A DNA stretch of 64,000 nt, taken from the NCBI RefSeq assembly GCF_036021035.1, contig NZ_CP107930.1, forward strand, positions 2,418,001 through 2,482,000, given 5' to 3'. The DNA comes from Kineococcus sp. NBC_00420. GTDB taxonomy: Bacteria; Actinomycetota; Actinomycetes; Actinomycetales; Kineococcaceae. Position 1 is the first letter of the stretch; every line of letters starts with the position of its first letter. Positions 1 to 8,092 of the stretch are shown here, piece by piece. Both the position numbers and the translations under genes were made by a program. Below the pieces are notes generated by a model. The model was not told the origin of the DNA and did not search any database. It saw only the letters and a list, made by a program, of their open reading frames with translations.

Positions 1-63
1 GACCTCCACGACCTGCCGCACGCGTGGGCGGACACCCTCACCCACGGCATCCGCCACCCCTGA
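1..63 (+). CDS. C-terminal end of an unidentified protein (partial)
   Basis: The window opens inside an open frame that ends at a TGA at 61-63. Only 20 residues are visible, ending in THGIRHP. The stop codon is part of a strong hairpin, which supports this being a real gene end. The remaining piece is too short to assign a family. A TetR-type regulator of the next gene is conceivable, because a TetR-like palindrome follows, but that is a guess. Confidence 0.5.
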   Translation, partial: DLHDLPHAWADTLTHGIRHP

Positions 64-89
64 AGAGCGCTGCACCGCAGCGCTCTTCA
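61..89 (+). terminator. Intrinsic-terminator-like hairpin
   Basis: A perfect 13-bp stem (61-73 with 77-89) encloses a 3-nt loop (ACC) and overlaps the stop codon of the preceding gene. There is no long T tract, as is usual in GC-rich actinobacteria. Confidence 0.75.
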
Positions 90-103
90 GCGTGCTCCAT
101 GAA

Positions 104-119
104 GTGACTGACCAATCAC
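104..119. promoter_or_regulatory. Imperfect palindrome, possible TetR-type operator
   Basis: GTGACTGACCAATCAC is a partly symmetric 16-mer with matching GTGA/TCAC ends. It resembles TGACTGACC-type operators of TetR repressors and lies 16 bp before the start of the oxidoreductase gene. No regulator gene is visible inside the window, so the assignment is tentative. Confidence 0.35.
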
Positions 120-135
120 ACACAAGGAGACCACC

Positions 136-1176
136 ATGACCACCACCCGAGTCGTCCTCCCCGGCGTCGTCGACCCCGAGGGCCTGCGCCTCGAGCAGGT
201 CGACCTCCCCGCGCCCACCACCGGCCAGGTGCTGGTGGCCGTCGAGGCCAGCGGCATCTCCTACGCCGAGCAGCAGATGCGCCGGGGCCGCTACTACGAC
301 CAGCCCGCGTTCCCCTTCACCCCCGGCTACGACCTCGTGGGGACCGTCGTCGACCTCGGACCCGGCACCCCCGCCGGACTCCTCGGACAGCGCGTGGCGG
401 CCATGACGAAGACCGGCGGCTGGGCCACCCACGCCCTCGTCCCGGCCGAGGACCTGGTGCCGGTGCCGGCCGGCGTCGACCCCGCCGAAGCCTCGACCCT
501 GGTCGTGAACGGGATCACCGCGTGGTCGATGCTGCACCGGTCCGCGAAGGTCCGGGCCGGTCAGACGGTCCTCGTGCACGGCGCGAACGGCGGCGTCGGG
601 ACGGTGCTCGCCCAACTCGCCCGCGACGCGGGTGCCCGGGTGATCGGCACCGCCTCGCCACGCCACCACGACGCGCTGCGCGACCTCGGGGTCGAACCCG
701 TGGACTACCGCGGCGACGTCGAGGCGCAGGTCCGGGCCCTTGCCCCCGACGGGGTCGACGCCGTCTTCGACCACGTCGGCGGGGCGGGCCTCTTCGCCTC
801 CCACCGGTTGCTGCGTCGCGGGGGGACCCTGGTCTCCTACGGGACCGCCGCGACCCGCGACGGCAGCGGGAGCCCGACCTGGCCCATCCTGAAGCTCATG
901 GCCCGACTCGCCTGGTGGAACGTCCGGCCCGACGGCCGACGCGCGACGTTCTTCAACGTCTGGGCCGGCCGCCGGAACCCCGCACGGTTCCAGGCGAGGA
1001 TCCGCGAGGACCTCGGGAACGTCTTCGCCCGCCTCGCCGACGGTCGGCTGACCACCCACGTCGCCGCGACGTTCCCGCTCGAGGAGATCGTGGAGGCGAT
1101 GCGCCTGGCCGAGTCGCGGACGATCGTCGGCAAGGTCGTCCTGCTGCCGCGAGGAGGGGGATCCGCCGGCCGGTAG
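136..1176 (+). CDS. Medium-chain (MDR) NAD(P)H-dependent oxidoreductase, quinone-reductase/VAT-1-like
   Basis: A 346-residue zinc-independent member of the medium-chain dehydrogenase/reductase superfamily. An N-terminal GroES-like domain (about 1-125) is followed by a Rossmann domain with the nucleotide-binding motif HGANGGVGTVLAQLA near residue 150. The catalytic-zinc cysteines of alcohol dehydrogenases are absent, as in quinone oxidoreductases. These cytosolic enzymes reduce quinones or enones with NADPH; the substrate here is unknown. The ATG start is preceded by AAGGAGA. A TetR-like palindrome just upstream suggests repressor control. The convergent neighbour is a kinase gene ending 20 bp away. 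Confidence 0.9.
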   Translation: MTTTRVVLPGVVDPEGLRLEQVDLPAPTTGQVLVAVEASGISYAEQQMRRGRYYDQPAFPFTPGYDLVGTVVDLGPGTPAGLLGQRVAAMTKTGGWATHALVPAEDLVPVPAGVDPAEASTLVVNGITAWSMLHRSAKVRAGQTVLVHGANGGVGTVLAQLARDAGARVIGTASPRHHDALRDLGVEPVDYRGDVEAQVRALAPDGVDAVFDHVGGAGLFASHRLLRRGGTLVSYGTAATRDGSGSPTWPILKLMARLAWWNVRPDGRRATFFNVWAGRRNPARFQARIREDLGNVFARLADGRLTTHVAATFPLEEIVEAMRLAESRTIVGKVVLLPRGGGSAGR

Positions 1177-1195
1177 GTCCCGGAGGACCGACCGC

Positions 1196-2209
1196 TCAGA
1201 CCGGTTGCGCCGCCGCGACCGCCCCGGACCGCAACCGCCGCTCGGCCCGGGCCCGGGCCTCGCTCCCCAACCCCAGTCCGTCGAGGGCCAGCAACGCCGC
1301 CCCGAGCACCGGCGGTGCATCCGGGACGACGAACCGGGCGCCGGGTGCGACCGCGAGGACCCCCTCCCGGACGGCGTCGAGCAGCACGCGGTGACCCCCC
1401 GCCAGGACTCCGCCGCCGAGCACGACGTCGACCGGCGCGGCATCCAACCCCAACCGCTGCAGCGCGACCCGGGCCATCGCGACGACCTCCTCGGCCTGTC
1501 GCCGTGCGATGGCACGGGCCACCACGTCCCCCGCCGCGGCAACGTCGAACAGCACCGGGACCAGCGCGTGCAGGTCCGGGGCGGGAATCCTGCCCAGGTG
1601 CACGGCGAGGGCGACGTCCAGGGCGGTCGGCAGACCGAAGAGGTCCGCCACGGCCGGCCGCAGGGCGGTCTCGGGACCCCGGCCGTCCTCGGCCCGGGTC
1701 GCGGCGTACATGACCTCGTTGACGAGAGTGCCACCCCCGCCCCAGTCCCCCGTCGTCGGGCCGAGGGCGAGAAACCTCGCGGTGGAACCGTCCGGGGCCA
1801 GCCCGACGCAGTTGATCCCCGCCCCGCACACGACTGCGACCCCCTGCGGGGCGCTCGCTCCGGCCACGACCCCGGACCGCAGCAACGCGAACGTGTCGTT
1901 GCCCACGACGACGCGCCGGGCGTAGCCGCGGGCCGTCAGGTCGGCTGCGTAGCGCTCCTCCTCGGCAGGGAGGTCGGCGTTGGCGAGGTAGGCCGCCAGC
2001 AGTTCCACCGGCGGGTCGCCCGCGCGCCGCAACGCGAGCTCGATCCCGTCGGTGAGTTCGGTGAACGCCGTGGCCAGCCCGACCGCGCTGGGCCGGAACC
2101 CGCCCGTCCGGGCGCTCGCGAGGACCGTCCCCTCCGCGTCGACGACCACCGTGTCCGTCTTGGAGTTCCCGGCGTCGAGCGCCACCACCACCGGGTCGTC
2201 ACCGTTCAC
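1196..2209 (-). CDS. BadF/BadG/BcrA/BcrD-type ATPase, N-acetylglucosamine-kinase-like sugar kinase
   Basis: A 337-residue protein of the ASKHA fold. The N-terminus has the phosphate-1 motif LDAGNSKTDTVVV, followed by GDWGGGG near the middle and a GGGV segment toward the end, all typical of BadF-family N-acetylglucosamine kinases. The GTG start at 2209 overlaps the TGA of the glycosidase gene (GTGA), so the two are translationally coupled. It is the last gene of the sugar operon. It probably phosphorylates an imported sugar in the cytosol, giving the phosphorylated substrate that the neighbouring family-4 glycosidase needs. The exact sugar is not decided by sequence. Confidence 0.82.
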   Translation of the reverse strand: MNGDDPVVVALDAGNSKTDTVVVDAEGTVLASARTGGFRPSAVGLATAFTELTDGIELALRRAGDPPVELLAAYLANADLPAEEERYAADLTARGYARRVVVGNDTFALLRSGVVAGASAPQGVAVVCGAGINCVGLAPDGSTARFLALGPTTGDWGGGGTLVNEVMYAATRAEDGRGPETALRPAVADLFGLPTALDVALAVHLGRIPAPDLHALVPVLFDVAAAGDVVARAIARRQAEEVVAMARVALQRLGLDAAPVDVVLGGGVLAGGHRVLLDAVREGVLAVAPGARFVVPDAPPVLGAALLALDGLGLGSEARARAERRLRSGAVAAAQPV

Positions 2210-3477
2210 GCCCACGCCAGGAACCGGGCGTTCTCGGCGAGCAACCGGTCGGCGAGCCAGGTGGCCTGGTCCCACTGCCCGATCAGCGGGTGCGCCAGCA
2301 ACGCCTCGACGACCCGGTCCCGTCCCCCGTGCAGCGCGGCCTCGAGCGCGAGCTGCTCGTAGGCCGCGACGTGCGCGACCAGCCCCGCCTTGGCCGGGTC
2401 CAGCGGCGCGGGGACGACGGGTGTCGCACCGTGCGCTCCCACCACGGCGGGGATCTCGACGACCATGTCGTCGGGAAGGAACCCGTAGGTGCCGCGGTTG
2501 AACGTGTTGACGACCTGGACGTCACGGCGGTCGTTCACCAGGGACGCGACCAGGGCGATCGCGGCCTCGGAGTAGAACGCGCCCCCGCGGTGCTGCAGCA
2601 GTTCGGGTTTCTCGTGCAGGGCGGGGTCGGCGTACATCTCCAGCAGTTCCGCCTCCATCCCCGCGACCTGCTCGGCGCGGGAGGGGACCCCGGTCTGCTC
2701 GCGGACGACGGTGTCGTGCTCGTAGAAGTAGCGCAGGTAGTACGACGGCAGCGCCCGCACGGCCCGGACGAGTTCCAGCGGGTGGTGCAGGTGCTTGGCG
2801 ATGGTCTCCCCGTCCTCGACGAGCAGGCGCGGCAGCACGTCCTCCCCCGGGCCGCCGTCCTCGTCGAGGACCCGGACGGCACGTTCCCAGGTGAGGTGGT
2901 TCAACCCCACGTGGTCGAGGGAGATCCGTTCCGGGGCGACGTCGAGGCGAGCGGCGAAGAACCGCTGCAACCCCACGGCGACGTTGCACAACCCGAGCGC
3001 CTTGTGGCCCTGCGTCAGCAGCGCCCGGGTGACGATCCCGACCGGGTTGGTGAAGTCGACGATCCAGGCGTCGGGGTTCACCCGCCGGACCTGCTCGGCG
3101 ATGTCGAGGACGACGGGTACCGTCCGCAGCGCCTTCGCGAGGCCACCGGCCCCGGTCGTCTCCTGGCCCAGGCAGCCGCACTCCAGCGGCCAGCTCTCGT
3201 CCCGGGCCCGCGCGGCCTGCCCGCCGACCCGCAGTTGCAGCAGGACGGCCACGGCCCCGTCGGCCGCCTCGGCGACGTCGGCGCTCGCCCGCACCCGGAC
3301 GGGCGCACCCTGCGCGTCGAGGATGCGCTGGGACACCCCCGCCAGCAGGTCGCGGCGCCCGACGTCGGGGTCGACGAGCACGATCTCCGAGATCGGCAGC
3401 TCGTGCTGCAGGCGGGCGACCCCGTCGACGAGTTCCGGTGTGTAGGTGGAGCCACCACCCACGACGACGATCTTCAT
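2206..3477 (-). CDS. Glycoside hydrolase family 4, 6-phospho-beta-glucosidase-like
   Basis: 423 residues. The start ATG at 3477 gives the NAD-binding N-terminus MKIVVVGGGSTYTPEL. Family-4 landmarks follow: GQETTG (104-109), DFTNP (141-145), LCN with the metal-binding Cys164, and GLNHL with the metal-binding His194. GH4 enzymes use NAD+ and Mn2+ and cleave 6-phospho-glycosides by a redox-elimination mechanism; the GGGSTYTPEL form is that of 6-phospho-beta-glucosidases (BglT, LicH). The gene overlaps both neighbours by 4 bp (ATGA upstream, GTGA downstream). No PTS component lies nearby, so the phosphate probably comes from the adjacent kinase. Confidence 0.9.
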   Translation of the reverse strand: MKIVVVGGGSTYTPELVDGVARLQHELPISEIVLVDPDVGRRDLLAGVSQRILDAQGAPVRVRASADVAEAADGAVAVLLQLRVGGQAARARDESWPLECGCLGQETTGAGGLAKALRTVPVVLDIAEQVRRVNPDAWIVDFTNPVGIVTRALLTQGHKALGLCNVAVGLQRFFAARLDVAPERISLDHVGLNHLTWERAVRVLDEDGGPGEDVLPRLLVEDGETIAKHLHHPLELVRAVRALPSYYLRYFYEHDTVVREQTGVPSRAEQVAGMEAELLEMYADPALHEKPELLQHRGGAFYSEAAIALVASLVNDRRDVQVVNTFNRGTYGFLPDDMVVEIPAVVGAHGATPVVPAPLDPAKAGLVAHVAAYEQLALEAALHGGRDRVVEALLAHPLIGQWDQATWLADRLLAENARFLAWA

Positions 3478-4379
3478 CCTTTGACTCCTGTCAGGGTGAC
3501 GCCTTCGACGAAGGCGCGCTGGGCGAGGAAGAACACGAGGACCACCGGCAGCACGACGAGGGCGGTGGCCGCCATCGTCACGTTCCAGTCGGTGGAGTGC
3601 GCACCCTTGAACGTCTGCAGCCCGTAGGACAACGTCCAGGCGCGCGGGTCGTCGCTGGCGTAGATCTGCGGACCGAAGTAGTCGTTCCACAGGGCGAAGA
3701 ACTGGAACAGCGAGGTCGCCACGACGGCCGGCTTGCACATCGGCAGCACGACGTGCCACAACGTCCGCAGTTCCCCGCAGCCGTCGACCTTGGCGGCGTC
3801 CACGACCTCGTCCGGCAACGTCAGCATGAACTGGCGCAGCAGGAAGATCGAGAAGGCGTCCCCGAAGGCGAGCGGGATGATGAGCGGCCACAGCGACCCG
3901 GTCAGCCCGAAGTACTGCGACCACACGACGTACATCGGGACGACGACGACCTGCGGCGGCAGCATCATGGCCGCCACCACGACGACCATCAGGGCGTTGG
4001 ACCCGCGGAAGCGGAACTTGGCCAGCGCGTAGGCGGGGAACACGCTGGAGGTGATCGCGAGCAGCGTGCCCACCCCGGCGTAGACCAGGGAGTTGCGCCA
4101 CCAGAGCAGGAAGTTCGGGGTGTCCCAGACCCGGCGGTAGTTCGACCACTGCCAGGTGTCCGGCCACAACGACCCCGACAACGCCTGTCGGTCGGACATC
4201 ACCGAGGTGAGCAGCAGGAACGCGATGGGGGCCAGGAACAGGACGGCCAGGCCGACCGCGACGGCGTGCGTCGCGATCCACAGCAGGACCTGGGTCCGGG
4301 TGCGGCCCAACCGGCGCCACCCGCGGTCGGTCGCGACGACCTCGACGGGCCCTGGCTTCGTGAGGACTCCGGTGCTCAT
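3474..4379 (-). CDS. Carbohydrate ABC transporter permease (MalG/CUT1 type)
   Basis: 301 residues with about six membrane segments. The EAA loop typical of binding-protein-dependent permeases is visible (EVVDAAKVDGCGELRTLWHVVLP, in part). It forms the membrane channel together with the permease encoded just upstream. The start ATG at 4379 overlaps the stop of that gene (ATGA), and its own stop overlaps the glycosidase start. No ABC ATPase gene is present in the operon, so a shared ATPase of the MsiK type, common in actinobacteria, is probably used. Confidence 0.93.
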   Translation of the reverse strand: MSTGVLTKPGPVEVVATDRGWRRLGRTRTQVLLWIATHAVAVGLAVLFLAPIAFLLLTSVMSDRQALSGSLWPDTWQWSNYRRVWDTPNFLLWWRNSLVYAGVGTLLAITSSVFPAYALAKFRFRGSNALMVVVVAAMMLPPQVVVVPMYVVWSQYFGLTGSLWPLIIPLAFGDAFSIFLLRQFMLTLPDEVVDAAKVDGCGELRTLWHVVLPMCKPAVVATSLFQFFALWNDYFGPQIYASDDPRAWTLSYGLQTFKGAHSTDWNVTMAATALVVLPVVLVFFLAQRAFVEGVTLTGVKG

Positions 4380-5332
4380 CCGATCCTCCCGGTCTTGAGG
4401 AACCCGCCGCCGGCCTTCAGCAGCAGGACGGTGCACGCCATGGCCAGGACGAACATCACCACCGCGATGACGCTCGCCGAGCCGGTGTCGAAGTTCTGGA
4501 AGCCGAGGTTGTAGACCAGTTGCGGCAGCGTCAGCGTCGAACCGTTCGGGTAGCCGGGTTCGACCCGGCTGCCCGCGGAGCTCAGCTGACCGCTCGCGGC
4601 CTGCCCGGCGACCAGGGCCTGCGTGTAGTACTGCATGGTGGCGATGACGCCCGTCACCGTCGTGAAGAGCAGGATGGGCCGGATCGTCGGCAACGTGATG
4701 AAGCGGAACCGGCCGAACGCCCCGGCGCCGTCGAGCTCGGCCGCCTCGTACAACTCGCGCGGCACGTCCAGCAGGGAGGCCGTGAAGATGACCATGAGGT
4801 CCCCGATGCCCCACAGCGACAGCAGCACCAACGCCGGTTTCGACCAGTTCGGGTCGGTGAACCAGGCCGGGGCCGGGATGCCCACCGCCTCCAGCAGACC
4901 GTTCACCGGCCCGCTACCGGGGTTCAGCAGGAACACGAACACCAGCGTCGAGGCCACCGGGGGCGCCAGGTAGGGCAGGTAGAAGACGGTTCGGAAGATC
5001 CCCACCCCGGCGCGTACGCGGACGATGAGCATCCCCACCGCGAGCCCGAAGACGAGGCGGAGGCTCACCATCACCACGACCAGCCAGGCCGTGTTCCGCA
5101 GCGCCGTCCAGAACCTCGGGTACTCGTCGAAGACGTAGTGCCAGTTCTGCGTCCCCACCCAGGTGGGCGGGTTGATCTGGTCGTACTTCTCGAAGGAGTA
5201 CACGATCGTCGAGACCAGCGGGTAGCCGAAGAACAGGACGACGCCGAGGACGAACGGGGAGACGAAGGCCAGCACGACCCACCGCGAGCGGGAGACCCCC
5301 CGACGCCGGCCGGCGGCGAGTGCGCTACTCAC
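4376..5332 (-). CDS. Carbohydrate ABC transporter permease (MalF/CUT1 type)
   Basis: 318 residues starting with GTG at 5332. A basic N-terminus (AAGRRRGVSRSR) is followed by about six membrane spans and the EAA loop (LYEAAELDGAGAFGRFRFITLP). Partner of the downstream permease in a sugar importer. The start overlaps the end of the binding-protein gene by 8 bp, so the operon is tightly packed. Confidence 0.93.
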   Translation of the reverse strand: MSSALAAGRRRGVSRSRWVVLAFVSPFVLGVVLFFGYPLVSTIVYSFEKYDQINPPTWVGTQNWHYVFDEYPRFWTALRNTAWLVVVMVSLRLVFGLAVGMLIVRVRAGVGIFRTVFYLPYLAPPVASTLVFVFLLNPGSGPVNGLLEAVGIPAPAWFTDPNWSKPALVLLSLWGIGDLMVIFTASLLDVPRELYEAAELDGAGAFGRFRFITLPTIRPILLFTTVTGVIATMQYYTQALVAGQAASGQLSSAGSRVEPGYPNGSTLTLPQLVYNLGFQNFDTGSASVIAVVMFVLAMACTVLLLKAGGGFLKTGRIG

Positions 5333-6668
5333 CGGCCTGGGCCATCGCTGCGTCGATGCGCTGGTCGACCTCGCGCAAGCCGGCCTGGAGGTCGGTCACC
5401 TCACCCGACTCCCAGCGGTAGGCGAAGTCCTCGAAGATCTGCAGGTACTGGTCGCCGTCCTTGGTCACCACCGGCGAGGTCGTCAGCGGGTTCGCCGCGA
5501 TGTCGAGGAAGGTCTGGAACTTCTCGTCCTTGACGAGGTCCGGCGACTGCAGCGAGGCGTAGGTGGAGGGGACGTTGTGGATGGCGTTGGCGAAACCGAC
5601 CAGGGCGGTGGTGTCCGTCGTCAGGAACTTCACGAGTTCCCAGGCGGCCTGCTGGTGCTTGCTCCGGGCGGGGATGCCGACGACCGTGCCCGAGGTCCAC
5701 CCGCGGCCGTACTCGTCGAGCCGGTCGTCGGGGACGGGCATCGGGGCGGTGGCCCACCCGAACGGCACCTGGTCGGTCGCGAGGTTCTGGGTCCGCCACT
5801 CACCGTCGATCTGCATGGCGACCTTCTGCGCCTCGAAGGCGTTCTCGGGCGAGAACTCCTCACCGAAGGTCGTCCGGTACTTCTCCAGGTTCACGTACCC
5901 GCCGAGGGAGTCCTCCAGGCCCTTCCAGTAGGTCAGGAAGTTCGTGACGGCGGGGTCCTTCGACATGACGGCCTTGCCGTCGGCGTCGAAGTAGGTGGCT
6001 CCCCATTGGACCATCGAGTGCCCGGTGCCGTTCTCGTACCCGTGCAGGTTCGGCATGATGCCGAGCTGGGAGTAGCTGTCCCCCGAACCCTTCGTGAGCT
6101 TCATCGCGTCCTGCTGGAGTTCCGTCCAGGTCTTCGGTGGTCCCTGGATCCCGGCCGCCGCGAACATGTCGGTGTTGTAGAACAGTCCGTAGTTGTCGCT
6201 CAGCAGCGGGACGGTGCACTGGACCCCGTCGTAGGAGCTGTACTGCGTCATGGACTTGACGTAGGTGGTGTCCTTGTCGATCCCGTCCTTCGCCATGAGC
6301 GGGTTCAGGTCGACGAGGGCGCCGCCGCAGAAGGCGCCCACGTTGAGGGTGTTGAAGGAGGAGACGACGTCGGGGGCGTCGGCCCCGCGGATGCCCTGCA
6401 GGATCTTGTCGTCGGTGACCGCACCGACGGTCTTGACCTCGATGTTGGGGTGCAACTCCTCGAACTTCGCGATGTTGGCGTCGATCGCGGCGGTCTCGGT
6501 GTCCTGGCTCCAGCCGTGCCAGAAGGTGATGGTCTGCTGATCGTCGGCGCTGGTGCCGTCGCCGCCGTTCGAGGACGGTGCGCATGCCCCGAGGGCGGCG
6601 AGGGAGAACACGGTGAGCGCTGCTCCGAGGCGGTTGAGCGCGGGGCGGCGAGCGGGGAGTTTCGACAC
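5325..6668 (-). CDS. Extracellular sugar-binding lipoprotein of an ABC importer
   Basis: 447 residues. The signal peptide ends in a lipobox (LAALGAC, Cys29), so the mature protein is lipid-anchored on the outer face of the membrane. The rest is a family-1 solute-binding protein (ITFWHGWSQ near the mature start, WELVKFLTT toward the C-terminus). The start is GTG at 6668, supported by AAAGGA about 7 bases upstream. It delivers an oligosaccharide to the two permeases encoded downstream. The glycosidase in the operon suggests a beta-glucoside or related disaccharide. Confidence 0.92.
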   Translation of the reverse strand: MSKLPARRPALNRLGAALTVFSLAALGACAPSSNGGDGTSADDQQTITFWHGWSQDTETAAIDANIAKFEELHPNIEVKTVGAVTDDKILQGIRGADAPDVVSSFNTLNVGAFCGGALVDLNPLMAKDGIDKDTTYVKSMTQYSSYDGVQCTVPLLSDNYGLFYNTDMFAAAGIQGPPKTWTELQQDAMKLTKGSGDSYSQLGIMPNLHGYENGTGHSMVQWGATYFDADGKAVMSKDPAVTNFLTYWKGLEDSLGGYVNLEKYRTTFGEEFSPENAFEAQKVAMQIDGEWRTQNLATDQVPFGWATAPMPVPDDRLDEYGRGWTSGTVVGIPARSKHQQAAWELVKFLTTDTTALVGFANAIHNVPSTYASLQSPDLVKDEKFQTFLDIAANPLTTSPVVTKDGDQYLQIFEDFAYRWESGEVTDLQAGLREVDQRIDAAMAQAGE

Positions 6669-6763
6669 GTCCGGTCCTTTCTGCGCACCCGTTGCCGGGT
6701 ACGACGAAGTGGCGGGAGCTCTGGGGAACCCTCACGGGGTCGGGATCGAGGTACGGCGACGCG

Positions 6764-6784
6764 CCACCCCGCGGGACGGGGTGG
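6764..6784 (-). terminator. Hairpin between regulator and binding-protein genes
   Basis: Perfect 8-bp stem (6764-6771 with 6777-6784) and a 5-nt loop, 15 bp after the ROK gene stop and about 95 bp before the binding-protein start. It may partly terminate or protect the transcript, which would let the regulator and importer be expressed at different levels. There is no T tract. Confidence 0.4.
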
Positions 6785-6799
6785 TCGTGCAGTGGTCCG

Positions 6800-8002
6800 T
6801 CAGGAGCCGGCGGAGCGTTCGCCGGAACGCGCGTCGGGCGCGCCGGCGGAGTCGAACACGTTGTCGCGCAGTCGGGTCACGGCGACGTGCGTCGCTCCCG
6901 TGAGCACCGGGTCGTGCAGGATCGTGCCGAGTCGCACGGGGACGGGACGCATCGCCAGGGCGGCGATCTCCCGTTCCACGAGCGCGCGCAGGACCTCGTC
7001 ACCGGCCTCGGCGACCGGCCCGGAGAAGACGACGACCTCCGGGTCGAGCACCGCGACGACGGCGGCGATCCCGGTGGCGTAGCGGGTCGCGAGCTCGGCG
7101 AGGAACTCCCCGCCGGGGGACGCCGCCGCGACGACCTGTTCCGGGCTCCCGCCCGGGACCCCGTGGCGGCGGGCGAGTTCGAGGAGTCCCGGTTCACCGA
7201 CGGACTGCTCGAACCCCCCGGTGTCCTGGTTCACCTCGCGGACGAGCGGCGCACCCGGGACGGGAAGGTACCCGAGTTCCCCGGCACTACCGGTGGCCCC
7301 GCGGTGCAAACGACCTCCGACGACCACGGCCGCGCCGATGCCGCTGGCGGACCAGAGCAGGACGGAGGTTCCCGTGCCCACGGAGGCGCCCTGGTGCAGC
7401 TCGGCCAGGGCCAGCAGGTTGACGTCGTTCTCGAACTCGACCCGGCCCTCGAGGAGTTCCCCGAGTTCCGCGAAGACCCCGTCGCGGTGCCAGCCGGGCA
7501 GGTGCCGGGCGTGGCGCAGCGTGCGGGTGGCGTTGTCGTAGGCGCCGGGCAGGGCCACGACGGTGTGCGTGATGTCGGTGGCTCCGACACCCGCGGCGGC
7601 CAGCGCCCGTTCCCGGGCCCGGCGGAAGAGGTCCACCGCGTCGTCCCCCGTGCGGGGGAGGTCGGCGTCGCCGACATGGTTCCCGAGGAGGTCGACGACG
7701 ACGGCCCGGGTGGATTCCGGGGTGACGTCGACCGCGAGCGCGAACCCGGCGGTGGGGTTCAGTTCGTAGAGCTGGGCGACCCGCCCCGGGCCGCCGGTGG
7801 CGGTCCCCTCGACGGGCAGGACCAGACCGGCGGCCTCGAGCCTCGTGAGCATCTGTGAGGCGGTCGGTTTGGACAACCCGGTGAGGGTGCCGAGTTCGGT
7901 GCGGGACAACCGGCCGTGCTCCAGGAGCAGACGCAGGGCCGCACGGTCGTTGATCGCCCGCAGCAGGCGCGGAGTTCCCGGGAGGTCGTCGTGCGTCGCC
8001 AT
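6800..8002 (-). CDS. ROK-family transcriptional regulator
   Basis: 400 residues. An N-terminal winged helix (about 10-75, with SRTELGTLTGLSKPTASQMLTRL) is joined to a ROK sugar-kinase-like domain. The ROK region has a degenerate ATP motif (LAVDVTPESTRAVVVD) and lacks the full set of clustered cysteines of true ROK kinases, so it most likely only senses sugar. It is the first gene in the same direction as the importer operon. A perfect palindrome of the type ROK repressors bind lies 57-71 bp upstream, consistent with autoregulation and control of the operon. Confidence 0.9.
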   Translation of the reverse strand: MATHDDLPGTPRLLRAINDRAALRLLLEHGRLSRTELGTLTGLSKPTASQMLTRLEAAGLVLPVEGTATGGPGRVAQLYELNPTAGFALAVDVTPESTRAVVVDLLGNHVGDADLPRTGDDAVDLFRRARERALAAAGVGATDITHTVVALPGAYDNATRTLRHARHLPGWHRDGVFAELGELLEGRVEFENDVNLLALAELHQGASVGTGTSVLLWSASGIGAAVVVGGRLHRGATGSAGELGYLPVPGAPLVREVNQDTGGFEQSVGEPGLLELARRHGVPGGSPEQVVAAASPGGEFLAELATRYATGIAAVVAVLDPEVVVFSGPVAEAGDEVLRALVEREIAALAMRPVPVRLGTILHDPVLTGATHVAVTRLRDNVFDSAGAPDARSGERSAGS

Positions 8003-8058
8003 GCCGAGGACCTCCCACCCACGTCGGAGCTTGACCGTGCGAGGACGCTAGCAGGGGT

Positions 8059-8073
8059 TAGGAAAGTTTCCTA
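8059..8073. promoter_or_regulatory. Palindromic operator for the ROK regulator
   Basis: TAGGAAAGTTTCCTA is a perfect 7-1-7 palindrome. AGGAAA/TTTCCT palindromes are the usual binding site of actinobacterial ROK sugar repressors. It is the only copy I saw between 6669 and 8092. Confidence 0.8.
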
Positions 8074-8092
8074 CCCTTTCCGTGGATGTTCT

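Noticed and set aside
2206-4320. A 704-codon minus-strand frame joining the glycosidase to upstream sequence.
   Set aside because: The upstream half is the shadow of the permease gene; the NAD-binding N-terminus fixes the real start at 3477.
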